64,000 bases of DNA from Oikopleura dioica (taxonomy: Eukaryota; Chordata; Appendicularia; Copelata; Oikopleuridae): positions 2,755,525 through 2,819,524 of the forward strand of contig OU015570.1 of NCBI GenBank assembly GCA_907165135.1. The letters are read 5' to 3'. Shown here piece by piece: positions 41,386-51,469 of this stretch. Made by a program: the position numbers and the translations under genes. The first letter of the stretch is position 1. Each line of letters begins with the position of its first letter. The notes beneath the pieces are model-generated. The model was not told the origin of the DNA. It saw only the letters and a program-made list of their open reading frames with translations, and searched no databases.

Positions 41386-42066
41386 ATGAGCTTGACCTTG
41401 TCTTATTTCATTCGTAAGATGGATAATTACAAAAAGCTCACACGCGATATGTATCGAATTTTTTGCAAAGGTTGTGCAGCTGAGACAACCCTTATCCCTA
41501 AGATGCAAACATGGCAAAGCACTCGAATAATTGATGAGCGATACATCAACGAGGAAGTTTCTGCGCCATATTTTGTCTGCTGTTATTGTAAAGATTATGA
41601 GATGGCTTACGAGGTCTATCTACCAGAAGAGTACGAGATCCTTGAGCTGAATAGTTTGAGAACGAGATCGAATCTTTATAGAAAAAAGAGAGAAGAAGAT
41701 CTTTTTCCGCAAGGACTTACGTACTCGGAAAATGAAGAGTACGGAACTCTCTATGTAGATTTTCTCATTCGAAAAGCTCAACAAAGAGAAAAGACAGAGG
41801 AGGAATGTCAAGAATGCTGTATTTGCAGTAAAGAGTTTGAGCTTCCCGTCAGAAAGATCGATAAAAAAACCCAGGTTAATATTTTGCGGAGAGGACGTCT
41901 TTTAATATCTTTATTTTAGAAAGAAGTAACTGTCTATGCTGATGCCTACAAAACACGATGCGACCATTTTTTCTGCAGATCCTGCTGGTTTCAAATTGGC
42001 AATCACTCAGTGTCACCTTTTCTACGCTGTCCAGTTGAACGCTGCCCTCAGTATTTTTACCATTAG
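41386..42066 (+). CDS. RING-finger protein, probable E3 ubiquitin ligase, two exons
   Basis: The ORF starts at 41386 (or at MDNYKKLTRDMYR, 41419). It has an N-terminal Cys cluster (FCKGCA ... FVCCYCKDYE) that could bind zinc, then a C-terminal RING split by a 45-nt GT-AG intron (41875-41919). CQECCICSKEFELP lies before it, and CDHFFCRSCWFQIG and LRCPVERC after it, giving the C-x2-C ... C-x-H-x3-C-x2-C ... C-P-x3-C pattern. It ends FYH and TAG at 42064-42066. Viral and Polinton-borne RING proteins often redirect host ubiquitin; here this is inference. About 210 residues. Confidence 0.8.
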
Positions 42067-42551
42067 AGCGATCTGATGGAACAAAAATGAAGAGCAGCAT
42101 CAATAGACCGTTTATGAAGCTTGTTTGATTATCTTTATAAACATTTTAATCCAGAAAATAGAAATAAAAATTTATTCAATTGTCAGATCAAGAGTTATTG
42201 CAGGATCATCCATTTTCGAAAGTATATGCCTTCCTAAAGGATCATTCTTCTGAATCACGAGCATTCTATTTTGATTGAATTCATGTCGCAGTCGGTTGAG
42301 AAATGCAAGACGCTGACCACAAACTGTACCACTGCATTCATTTGCAAACACACTAGTGGAGAAAGAATAATCTAGAATTTTGTAACTCTTTTCGTCTCTA
42401 TTCTTACAAATATCAAGTTTACACTTTTCCACTAATGTTGGGAATTTGACGAAAATTGGTTTCGTTTTCGTTTCTCCACGCAGTGCATTAAATAGAGTCA
42501 TTAAGTCCTTTCGATTTTTGAATGCAAATCGTCCATGATCTTTCATCTCTT

Positions 42552-42858
42552 TGTAGTGTTTATATACTGTATTGCGCTATGTATAAATTTGTCCTTTCTT
42601 ATCAATCAATCCTGACAGCTCAGCGCTAGCTGTTCTAGTGCTCATTATTTTCATTTTCGTGAACACCAAATTCTCGTGCTCGTGAACTCCAAATTTTCGT
42701 GTTCGTGAACTCGTAAAATCCGAGTTCACGGAATGAGTCCATGTGCACGAAAACTACTATAAAAAAGACTGCACCTCTTTTAACAATTCATTCTACTTTT
42801 CTTTTTTCTGGAATAAACATCTCAGATAAAAATCACTTTGTAGTGTATAATCACTACA
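42552..42858 (+). repeat. 5' LTR of gypsy element 2
   Basis: 307 bp, TGTAGTG ... CACTACA. It contains TATA-like CTATAAAAAAG (about 42757) and AATAAA (about 42812). It is identical by eye to the 3' LTR. It includes internal repeats of CGTGAACTC type. Confidence 0.97.
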
Positions 42859-42903
42859 AATTGGTGACTGAGTTATTCCTTATCCCTACCCCCGATAGAG
42901 ATC

Positions 42904-44215
42904 ATGATGAAAATCATTACAAAAGAGATTGCAGAGAGATTAATTAATGAGAATTGGACACCCCTCTTACTTGATGCAACACAACTCGATGCAAATCTAA
43001 AAAATGGGCTTACCTACTTGGCTAGAAAAGATCCAACTTTAGTAAAGAAAATCGATAAAAATCCGCTTCGACGTCTTGGTACTGAAAAAGCTATTTTTCT
43101 TTTCAAAACTCCATTGGATGAAATTCCGTCAGTCAATGAAGATCAACAAAAGGAATTGTGCGATCAAGCCAAGCAAATCTTTGCTGAAGAACGTGAAAGC
43201 CAAATCTTTCAAATCGAAAAAGCCCCTCCACAACCAAAGCAGGAAAACGTGGAAACAAATCCAGGAATGGATGAGCTCACAAATCTTGTTCAATCGGGAG
43301 AAATGACGGACATTGATATCCAAATGCTTTTGACTGCGTTTAAAGAAACACACAAGTCCGAGAAAACTCCTGAAGAAAATCCTACTTCCTACTGCACTGC
43401 AAACTCCCCGAATCACCCAAAAACGTGCTTTGACGAATGTGAAAGTTAAGAATCCAAAATACGATTCCTCACTTCCCATAAGCGCATGGATCACAAACAT
43501 GGAAATCTATGGCAAAGTTTCCGCACTTGAAGACGAAGAGCTAATCACTGTAGCTCTGAGTAGCTTGCTTGCAGAAAATGAAGGAAGTCACATCATGGCA
43601 TCACTCTCAGCTAACGAGTTGAAAGACTGGAATTCCTTCAAGAACAAAATGCTCGAAAGTCTCGGAAAAACAAGGGACTACTACAAGCTCGAATTCGAGA
43701 ACTATCAAAGTGGTTCTGACAGTTTTGGCGTCGCCATGGCAAAACTCTGCTCTTACTATAAGCAAGGTTACGATGTTGAAGACTTACGTAGAAGCGATGA
43801 AGAATTGCTTATCGAGAGATTTTGCCAATCTCAAGATGGTCGAATGAAAGAACTTCTCCTCCGAGAAAAAGCTCAATTGAATATCAACACGATCGTCAAG
43901 AGAGCAAATGAGCTAGAAAGATCAATTCCAAAGAGAGAAGTGAATTTTGCGATTCCACAAGTTGCAGCTCATGAAAATCTCGAGAAAAAGATCGAAGGTC
44001 TTATCGAAATCGTCAAGCAGATGAAATCTGAAAAATATCAGAAGAAAAAGACCACAGATAAAAAGAGAGCTCCGATCGATCAAGAGAAAACGCAAGGATT
44101 TTGCCTCAAATTCATCCGCGACGGCAAATGCTCATATGGATCATCATGCAAGTATATCCATGACAAATCCGGTATTGCACCTGAAGAAGTTGTGAAATAT
44201 GCTAAATCTATTTAG
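42904..44215 (+). CDS. gag: Gag of gypsy element 2, two overlapping frames, CCCH finger
   Basis: The first frame (42904-43449) gives MMKIITKEIAERLINENWTP and an acidic region ending at TAA 43447-43449. The second (from about 43400; ORF start at 43430) carries the capsid-like domain (PISAWITNMEIYGKVSALED; YQSGSDSFGVAMAKLCSYY) and a CCCH finger CLKFIRDGKCSYGSSCKYIH before TAG at 44213-44215. Gag of element 1 is one continuous frame, so a +1 change around 43400-43445 is needed here. With identical LTRs, this is either a recent indel or a sequence error; a programmed +1 shift is possible but unsupported. Confidence 0.8.
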
Positions 44216-44237
44216 GATGTTCAACAAATGAATTTTC

Positions 44238-47200
44238 TTGTCCGAATTATTCCTCGGTACCAAAATCTTTCAAATTCATCTCAGTTACATCCAAAATCTT
44301 GTGTTTCCTGCTCTGATCGACAGCGCCTGCTCTCGAACTTGTATAAATGCCTCTCTTCCATTCATCGGGAAAACAAAACCTACGAACATGAAAGTCTACT
44401 GCGCAAACAATCAAGTCATCACACCAAACATCCTATCATCACCATTGATGATGGAAGTTAAATCGCAGGATGGTCCACTTCATCTCAAAACCACTCCACT
44501 TGTTATCGACGGACTTTGCTGTCCAATTATCCTCGGACTTGATCTTCTCACCGATTTGCAAATAAGCGCATCTGACGACTTCATTACCATACACCAAAAA
44601 CGAATAAAAACAGTACATCCCGATCTTTCTCAAAAATTCAACATAAAAGCGATCGTCACTCTTGATGAAGATGATGAAAGCGAAAAAAAATCATTAAAAA
44701 CTTTCCAAAAACGTCGAAGTCAAAAAGCAGAAAAGATTAATTTCATACCTGAAATTGCATCTTTTGGCGACACAAACGAAGAACAAAAACAAATCCTTCT
44801 TCTCCTCACTTGTAAATATAAACTCGCCTTTTCGATGGATGAATCTGACCTTGGAAAACTCCATGGATTCAGATTCTCAATGCCTTTTCATGATGAGAAA
44901 GCAACCACTCATCAGCCGCCTCGTCCTATTCCGGTTCATCTCCAAGCACAAGTTGAATCCGAAATCAGAAAGTGGGAATCACTCGAAATCATCGAGGAAA
45001 CACAATCTCCAAACAATATTCCACTTTTGATTCCCAAGAAACCAGACGGAAGCATCCGTATATCCCTTGATGCGAGAAACCTCAATGCGTTGTTAATCAA
45101 GGATCGATTTCCTTTACCTGTAATGACGCAGGTTTTTTACGAAATAGGAAAGCGCCTTCCTGATAGGAATTCCTGTTTCATTTCAAACTTCGACCTCCAC
45201 CGAGGATATTGGCAGTTACAAACGCTCGAAGATGACTGCCCAAAAATGGCCTTCAGCTTCAATAACAAGCACTACGCAGCGCGTCGAATGCTTTACGGAG
45301 TTGCAACTGGCCCCTCTGCATTTTCAAGAGTTATGGCTAAACTTCTTGACCACAAATCGATTCTCCTGTATCTCGACGATGTTATTGCTGTCGACTCAAG
45401 CTTTGATGAACATGTCAAAACGATCGAATTCATTCTCAAAACATGCTATGAACACGGTCTACTCTTGTCTCCGAAGAAATGCTTCCTTTGCAAGGGAGAA
45501 ATAAACTTTCTTGGACATTCGATTTCGAAAAACGGAATTCGTCCAACAGAAAAGCATCTGAAAGTCATCAAAGACCTTGAACCACCCAAAAATCGCAATG
45601 AAGTAAAACGAATGTTAGGATGTATTAACTTCAACCTCAAATTTGTCCAGGACGGCTCATCCATCCTTCAACCACTCTACGAACTAACATCGAAAAAGAA
45701 AGACTTTGTCTGGGAAGAAAAACACCAATCCGCCTTTGATGAAATCAAGAAACGGCTCCTTGAAAGACCCTGCTTAGCTCACTTCAAAGAAGGATGTGAG
45801 CTTGTTCTCGTTACGGACAGCAGTGGATCTAAGATTGGTGGTTGCCTGTACCAGAAAGATGGTGATGAACTTGTTGCTCTTGGATATTTTTCAAAGGCAC
45901 TTATTGGACCTGACCTTCGAAGATCGATGAGAGCAAAAGAGCTTTTTGCCCTCGCACTCGGGATCCAATTCTTTGAATTTTATCTTCTCAACACGACCTT
46001 CACCGCTGTCGTTGATCACAAGAGTCTTCTCTACCTGTTTAAAGAGCAATCTGAATACCGGAAGAATGACATCAAGCTTCAAAATCTGCTGAATTACCTT
46101 CTACGATTCGACTTTCGAATCCTCCACAAAAGTGGAGACTCACCAATCATGGCAACAGCAGACTTCTTGAGTCGACTTCCTGAGTACAAAAGCTCTGAGC
46201 TTGAAAAAGACTCCGAAACATTTGAAGACATACCAGAAACAGTGCTTCTTCACACTTCCTGTGAGAAGAACGACCAAATTATCTTCAAATTCGGTGATCA
46301 AGAGTTTGATGAAAGTACTGTTTCAAGACTTCAAATGGAATGCAATATTACCCGAAACAAATTTGAGAAAGCTAAACGGAATCCAAAGTCATCATTTAAA
46401 ATCAAGAATGATGTTCTATACAAGGACAATCGCCTTGTCCTACCACAAAACTTGTCCGATGAATTCCTATCATACCTTCACTGTGTAACCGGACATGCAG
46501 GAGCAAAACAAATGGTCACCCTCTGCCAGAAGTTCTTCATTCATCAAGTACAAATGAAGATCCGCCAACTAACTTCTACTTGCCCAACTTGCCTTCAAAT
46601 CAAACCAATGGCAAAACTACGACCGTCGATGATCGAGAAACGAATGTTTGAATCGACTCCCTTTGCGAAAACGCACTTTGACCTTGTAGATTACGCAAGA
46701 CCCGACAGCGCCGGAAAACGCTATCTACTAACCTGCTGCGACTCCCTCACAGGATTCCTCGATGGAATACCACTAAGCCGCAAAACCGATGAGATTGTCG
46801 CAAAACATCTCCTGAACCTCATTCTTACTCATGGATGCACTGGAGACGCTATCACCGACAATGGTGCCGAGCTAAATGGCCCACTTGTCACTGAGATCTT
46901 CAAACGTTTTGAAATCCGCCATACCACAACAACGGCTTATCGTAGCCAGAGCAATGGTCAACTCGAAAGATTGCACCGAGAAATAAACCTTAAGCTCAAA
47001 ACACTCAATGCGAACAACAGAAACTGGTCTGCAGCGTGGCCACTCTGTAAGTATTTTGTTAACAACCTTCCGAAAGAAAGCCTTGACGGACTAAGCGCCA
47101 ACGAAGCTTACTATGGTCGCTCATTCAATCCGCTATTTCAAACCAATTTCGATGCAAAATCTTCCGGAAAACCATGGATCAAAAGCCTTGAAAGCTACTT

Positions 47201-47621
47201 CAAGGAACTCCATCCCGCGATCCTCGCCTACCAAATCGAAAAGCACCGCCAACTTGTCAAATCTGACAAAAACAGCTGCCCCGTCCTTAAAATTGGTCAA
47301 AAATGTCTTGTCTGGAAACCAGCACTTGGCAAGCTCAGCAGAGTTTGGCACGGCCCCTACAAAATTCATAAGCGAATCAGCAAAGATTCGTACATCGTGA
47401 AAGATATAAACACCGGCCGTGAATACAGAAGACACATAAATCTGATCCGACCATGCAAAATGCAGCAGCAAGACAGTGAAACAGAAAGTCTTTCAGCGAA
47501 AGACCAAACAAAAGTTCCGAATACATGTCTTGATGAAATGATGTCACCCGAGACAATCATCAACTCCGACGACGAAAACGAAAACGCCTGGTCAAAGCGA
47601 CTGCGTCCGCGAAAGCGATAA
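44238..47621 (+). CDS. pol: Pol of gypsy element 2: protease, RT, RNase H, integrase
   Basis: A 1,127-codon intact ORF (first codon TTG; the true start is by recoding from Gag). Domains: protease ALIDSACSRTC, with Asp-Ser-Ala where Asp-Thr-Gly is usual (about residues 26-36); RT ISLDARNLN, MLYGVATGPSAFSRV and ILLYLDDVIAVD (about 370-385); RNase H LVTDSSGSKIGGCLYQ; integrase finger HAGAKQMVTLCQKFFIHQV...CPTC; core Asp/Asp/Glu in HFDLVDYARP, ITDNGAELN and QLERLHRE; SH3-like GPYKIHKRISKDSYIVKDIN. It ends WSKRLRPRKR. Upstream of the protease the homologous residues (CPNYSSVPKSFKFI) sit in yet another frame. Confidence 0.95.
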   Translation: MSELFLGTKIFQIHLSYIQNLVFPALIDSACSRTCINASLPFIGKTKPTNMKVYCANNQVITPNILSSPLMMEVKSQDGPLHLKTTPLVIDGLCCPIILGLDLLTDLQISASDDFITIHQKRIKTVHPDLSQKFNIKAIVTLDEDDESEKKSLKTFQKRRSQKAEKINFIPEIASFGDTNEEQKQILLLLTCKYKLAFSMDESDLGKLHGFRFSMPFHDEKATTHQPPRPIPVHLQAQVESEIRKWESLEIIEETQSPNNIPLLIPKKPDGSIRISLDARNLNALLIKDRFPLPVMTQVFYEIGKRLPDRNSCFISNFDLHRGYWQLQTLEDDCPKMAFSFNNKHYAARRMLYGVATGPSAFSRVMAKLLDHKSILLYLDDVIAVDSSFDEHVKTIEFILKTCYEHGLLLSPKKCFLCKGEINFLGHSISKNGIRPTEKHLKVIKDLEPPKNRNEVKRMLGCINFNLKFVQDGSSILQPLYELTSKKKDFVWEEKHQSAFDEIKKRLLERPCLAHFKEGCELVLVTDSSGSKIGGCLYQKDGDELVALGYFSKALIGPDLRRSMRAKELFALALGIQFFEFYLLNTTFTAVVDHKSLLYLFKEQSEYRKNDIKLQNLLNYLLRFDFRILHKSGDSPIMATADFLSRLPEYKSSELEKDSETFEDIPETVLLHTSCEKNDQIIFKFGDQEFDESTVSRLQMECNITRNKFEKAKRNPKSSFKIKNDVLYKDNRLVLPQNLSDEFLSYLHCVTGHAGAKQMVTLCQKFFIHQVQMKIRQLTSTCPTCLQIKPMAKLRPSMIEKRMFESTPFAKTHFDLVDYARPDSAGKRYLLTCCDSLTGFLDGIPLSRKTDEIVAKHLLNLILTHGCTGDAITDNGAELNGPLVTEIFKRFEIRHTTTTAYRSQSNGQLERLHREINLKLKTLNANNRNWSAAWPLCKYFVNNLPKESLDGLSANEAYYGRSFNPLFQTNFDAKSSGKPWIKSLESYFKELHPAILAYQIEKHRQLVKSDKNSCPVLKIGQKCLVWKPALGKLSRVWHGPYKIHKRISKDSYIVKDINTGREYRRHINLIRPCKMQQQDSETESLSAKDQTKVPNTCLDEMMSPETIINSDDENENAWSKRLRPRKR

Positions 47622-47629
47622 AATCAAAA

Positions 47630-47650
47630 TAAAGGGGGAGGAAGGCCCTC
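47630..47650 (+). promoter_or_regulatory. Conserved purine-rich tract after pol, possible internal polypurine tract
   Basis: Nine bases after the pol stop, AAAGGGGGAGGAAGGCCCTC is almost the same as the sequence just after the pol stop of element 1 (about 22345-22368, minus strand), although flanks have diverged. Purine-rich tracts prime plus-strand synthesis in retroelements; a second internal tract is known in some. Confidence 0.45.
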
Positions 47651-48324
47651 CACAACCCTCAATTTGAAATCCACATTCAGCGTGTGTGGTTGCCAATAGT
47701 AAAAAGTCCATAGAGTACTCGACTTCACAGCAATATTCAATGGTAGCTCACGGAGAAGGGACCTCCACAAAAAACTGTCGTCATAAACCCCATTGAATTC
47801 CCGCCGCAATCAAAAGTCAAAGATGGCCAGCCTTTGAGATGTTCCGCTATCGTTCCTTACGTCCGCTGTTCACGTGGCCACAATCGAACAGGAGACCTTA
47901 AGTTCCGATATGTTCATTTCGAGCACGGCTGTGGAAACAACAAAATGCTACCTTTCCAAATTGGCATAATGTTTTATCGAAGACTTAAGAAAACACGATA
48001 AATAATTCTCAGCGAGAAAAGCGGCAAATCAAAAACTGAAATCATCAGCTTAATGAAATTACCGATAATTCGAATGATCTTCAGCGAAGAATCAAAATAA
48101 CGCCTTCTTATGCCCAAGAAGAATTCCAGCACAAAATTCGCCTCGCGCTGGAACATAATTGGGGCGCGTCACGGCTGAGCGCCCCCAGCAATTATCTCGG
48201 TCGCGCCCGAGTCCCGACTGGTACCTGGCTAGCAGCGCTAGAATCGTAAAAACGAGAAAAAACCAAAAATGAAAAATCTTGAAAATGATTTCTTTAGTTT
48301 TGCCCCCGCTCACCCAAAAGGATC

Positions 48325-48897
48325 GTGCAACGCTTTTTACTACCAGCGATCTTCAATATCATCATTCCAGTTGATTTCTTACCCATCGCTTACATAAAGA
48401 ATTTGAAGAGAACACGCAAAATGATCGAAAACGAGCAAGCAGAAGCAGAATCAATCAAGGCGAAATACGAGTTAGACTACGACGAGATCTTCCAACTTCT
48501 TGAACAACCTCTTCAAAAAGAAGAAACGATTCTTTTCTGGTTCGGTAAAATGAGCTTCCTCTTCACGACCCTTTACGAATATTTCGACAATGAAAATCTA
48601 ATCAAAACAATTTTGAAAGATTACGAGGAAAAATTTCATACTTTTCGTAATATTTGGAAGATTTTTGAAGTTGATATTGAGTCCTTTAACAAGAAACTTA
48701 AAATTGCAAGTCATTTAAATAATAAATTCCGGACTTCGATTCTCTCTGAATATCCTCCAAGAATTACCAATTTTGAAAGCCCTCCGAACTCAGTTATTGT
48801 TGGAGCCGAAAATCGTCAACCAGTACCTGTGGAAAACTCGCCGATTAACTACGATCAACCATCTTTCCCTGAAAATCTTAGTGAAATCTTTAATTGA
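48325..48897 (+). CDS. ORF3 of gypsy element 2, unrecognised
   Basis: A 190-codon ORF between pol and the 3' LTR. The N-terminus is hydrophobic (MQRFLLPAIFNIIIPVDFLP) and could be a signal or anchor. The rest is charged and helical (MIENEQAEAESIKAKYELDY) with a Pro/Asn-rich end (NSPINYDQPSFPENLSEIFN). There is no furin site or fusion motif; an envelope role is not shown. ORF3 of element 1 is not recognisably similar by eye. The 47651-48324 spacer upstream has no gene. Confidence 0.6.
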   Translation: MQRFLLPAIFNIIIPVDFLPIAYIKNLKRTRKMIENEQAEAESIKAKYELDYDEIFQLLEQPLQKEETILFWFGKMSFLFTTLYEYFDNENLIKTILKDYEEKFHTFRNIWKIFEVDIESFNKKLKIASHLNNKFRTSILSEYPPRITNFESPPNSVIVGAENRQPVPVENSPINYDQPSFPENLSEIFN

Positions 48898-48957
48898 TAT
48901 ATCTGTTAGAAATTTCTATTTTCCCTACGCTTCACTTCAAATAATGAGGGAGGAATA

Positions 48958-49264
48958 TGTAGTGTTTATATACTGTATTGCGCTATGTATAAATTTGTCC
49001 TTTCTTATCAATCAATCCTGACAGCTCAGCGCTAGCTGTTCTAGTGCTCATTATTTTCATTTTCGTGAACACCAAATTCTCGTGCTCGTGAACTCCAAAT
49101 TTTCGTGTTCGTGAACTCGTAAAATCCGAGTTCACGGAATGAGTCCATGTGCACGAAAACTACTATAAAAAAGACTGCACCTCTTTTAACAATTCATTCT
49201 ACTTTTCTTTTTTCTGGAATAAACATCTCAGATAAAAATCACTTTGTAGTGTATAATCACTACA
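48958..49264 (+). repeat. 3' LTR of gypsy element 2
   Basis: 307 bp, identical by eye to 42552-42858; followed by TCTT. Confidence 0.97.
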
Positions 49265-49413
49265 TCTTTACGAAGAATTCTGATAAGAAAATGTCTTCGA
49301 CAGCATACAGCAGTTTTCTCACATTTTTCGAGAAAAAATGAAGCCGGAGAAATTTCAACGAGTTTCATACTTGAAAATTGCTCTGCGGTAGATAATCCAT
49401 GCGCAAGAACCAA

Positions 49414-50352
49414 AGATAAACATTGAATGCACGCCTATGGTGGCGCCCCATGCATGATTAGCTGCTGCGTTGATCATTTTTATGAAACGATATATAAACC
49501 CATTCGCCCGAGGTCATTTCACCCTACAAAAATATTTCAAATGCAAACAACATATTCTTTATAATATCGACAAGTTTCAGGATCACGCATGTGGTATCTT
49601 TAACAAATACTTAATTTATCTCTGAAATAAAAATAAACATTACACAGAAACACATGAATATCTACAATCATTTATTGATCATGAGATACAGTTGATTTCA
49701 GTTAAAAAATAAGGATAATTTTTTCTCATAACGTTGAAGAAGATTTAGCTTTCATTTTATTAATAACAATTACGAGTAAGTTATAATAGATCAATCAAAT
49801 TTTTATAATCCGGAAGAGGATGCATATATAAACACTATCGTTCAATAAGAAATCATTTTACATATATTCTGTCAAATTATACTATTCAAAAGAGGCCACA
49901 TTAAATGGTCGTCATACTCTAGAGTTACATTTTACATATATTAATTAATTTTCAAACATTTTTCATCCTTGAAAAAAGCTAAAGGTGCCAATCTAGAGTT
50001 TCATTTTATAATTCTTTAAACATGTTAATCTGGACCCAAATGATGAAGATACAAAAAATAAAGTTTCATTTGATAAATAAATTGACAGACGGACTGACTC
50101 TTAAAAGTTTCTCATTTATGACACATTTTTCTTCGTTTTTCTTGTTTCACTCCATCTTAAAAATTTGAAGTTTTCAAATAACGATAATCATCATTTTAAA
50201 AATTTCTGTTCTGAATGATAACTCTCAACAATCCGCCGTTTTTATTCGGAAAAATAGGTCATCATTGTGTTCTGCTTCCAGGTGATCAAATTTACTTATC
50301 ATATTTATCAGTAAATAGATGTCACAGAGTGTTTTAGATGTCAATTTGCTTG
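49414..50352. other. AT-rich intergenic DNA, no gene seen
   Basis: No long frame on either strand and no repeat structure beyond AT-rich runs. The stretch 49480-49530 (ATATATAAACCC) could be a promoter for the minus-strand ORF starting at 49413. Confidence 0.4.
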
Positions 50353-50355
50353 CTA

Positions 50356-50410
50356 AGAGATGCCCGGGCTGGTTGTTTACTTAATGTACACCGCCAGCCC
50401 GGACATCTCT
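50356..50410. repeat. 17-bp near-perfect inverted repeat with GC-rich stem
   Basis: AGAGATGCCCGGGCTGG (50356-50372) and CCAGCCCGGACATCTCT (50394-50410) pair at 16 of 17 positions around a 21-nt loop, in otherwise AT-rich DNA. It could be a transposon end or a structured RNA; no partner copy was seen. Confidence 0.6.
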
Positions 50411-50528
50411 TATACTACTTGGCTTCATGCGCATTCCAACGAACAGAAGAGTTTTAAAATAATTACAAAATCTACTAGAAGTACCAAAAATAAAAAAAAG
50501 GACAAAATAGTTCTTATTTTTTTTCGAG

Positions 50529-50771
50529 ATGGCTCATATTTATTTCAAACTCGAAAAAAGACTTTTATTTGGTGTAAGACTTGCTCTTGAGATAATAAAT
50601 AAAAAAATAAAAGATTTTACTGATCGGCAGTTGAAGAAAAGACTCGCGGACATGGAGACGGCGCTCGACTGTTTTCAGATTGCATGTGAGAATTACAAGT
50701 CATCAAATGATCGAGGAACACGACTGAAAAATAAACGAAGTAATAAAACAAAATTTCTTTCTTTTTCTTAA
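50529..50771 (+). CDS. Small ORF, 80 codons, unrecognised
   Basis: MAHIYFKLEKRLLFGVRLAL followed by an amphipathic helical region (KDFTDRQLKKRLADMETALD) and a basic tail. ATG context and composition are gene-like, but length alone cannot prove coding. No overlapping better candidate. The next 600 bp (50772-51416) hold nothing recognised. Confidence 0.35.
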   Translation: MAHIYFKLEKRLLFGVRLALEIINKKIKDFTDRQLKKRLADMETALDCFQIACENYKSSNDRGTRLKNKRSNKTKFLSFS

Positions 50772-51469
50772 AGAATAACATTAAGAGATTGCGATACGTA
50801 AAATAATGAAATTGGTCGACACTGTATTTCAACAGACTGGAAAATCTCCGTGAATGAGTTTTAAAAAGCAATAAATGATCGATGAGTTAATACGATTTAT
50901 TATTTTACCGCGATTCAATTCTGGCTGACCGCAAGCAGGTGAGGGCTCTTGGGCGGAAGGCCCACAGGTGATTTCGCTTGGACTTGATATTTTTTGAGAA
51001 ATTTTTGAAAAAATTAAAGGCAGAAAGAGATTCTTAATCCTTACTCCTCAAAAGGCTTATTGCTGTCATTCAAAATCATGTATTAGTAAATATAACTTGA
51101 ATTGATATTTTTATCTCAATTAATTTTTATTTCTCAAAGAAAGTTTTGCTTTCAATGACTTTTACGTCACTTGTAAAATAAACATAGTTATGACAAGATA
51201 AAGTCGGAGAACCTTTCGATAAAATCGATGATGAGTTAAGAGAAATATCCTGGGTACAGTATGGAGAATCATTTTGCAAGAGCATAATTCTGATTTTCGA
51301 CCCTCTTTTTCTTACTAGTTGAAGCTTGAACCAACTGTTTCCATGTTTTTGGACTTGGAATTCACTTGTTTTGCATTTTAGAACATAAGAATTTTCATGA
51401 AATCTTTAAAGGCTTTTCAATGGGATATTCGGTCTTTCAAATCAATTTCATAATTTGACTGCTGATCAA

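Larger units (their letters stand above)
42552..49264 (+). mobile_element. Ty3/gypsy LTR retrotransposon 2 (young)
   Basis: Two identical 307-bp LTRs (42552-42858; 48958-49264) with a 4-bp target duplication TCTT (42548-42551; 49265-49268). A primer site AATTGGTGACTGAG follows the 5' LTR, and AATGAGGGAGGAATA precedes the 3' LTR as polypurine tract. Gag and pol frames are open but offset from each other; a third ORF lies between pol and the 3' LTR. Confidence 0.97.
42172..49413 (-). pseudogene. ORF split by gypsy element 2
   Basis: The minus-strand frame starting at 49413 (MVLAHGLSTAEQFSSMKLVE) reaches the right target duplication at 49265-49268. The frame resumes left of the element with KDHGRFAFKNRKDLMTLFNA (42546 down) and ends ITLDLTIE at 42172. 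Removing the element and one TCTT copy restores a single frame across the join, giving about 173 codons. No motif recognised; Cys-rich spots (CEKTAVCCRRH; ECSGTVCGQR) might bind metal. The original gene belongs to the same block as the RING gene. The insertion is recent because the LTRs are identical. Confidence 0.7.

Noticed and set aside
49414-51400. Right terminal inverted repeat of the Polinton
   Set aside because: I looked for a match to sequence near 1.6-1.8 kb and found none by eye; the 50356-50410 hairpin has no partner.
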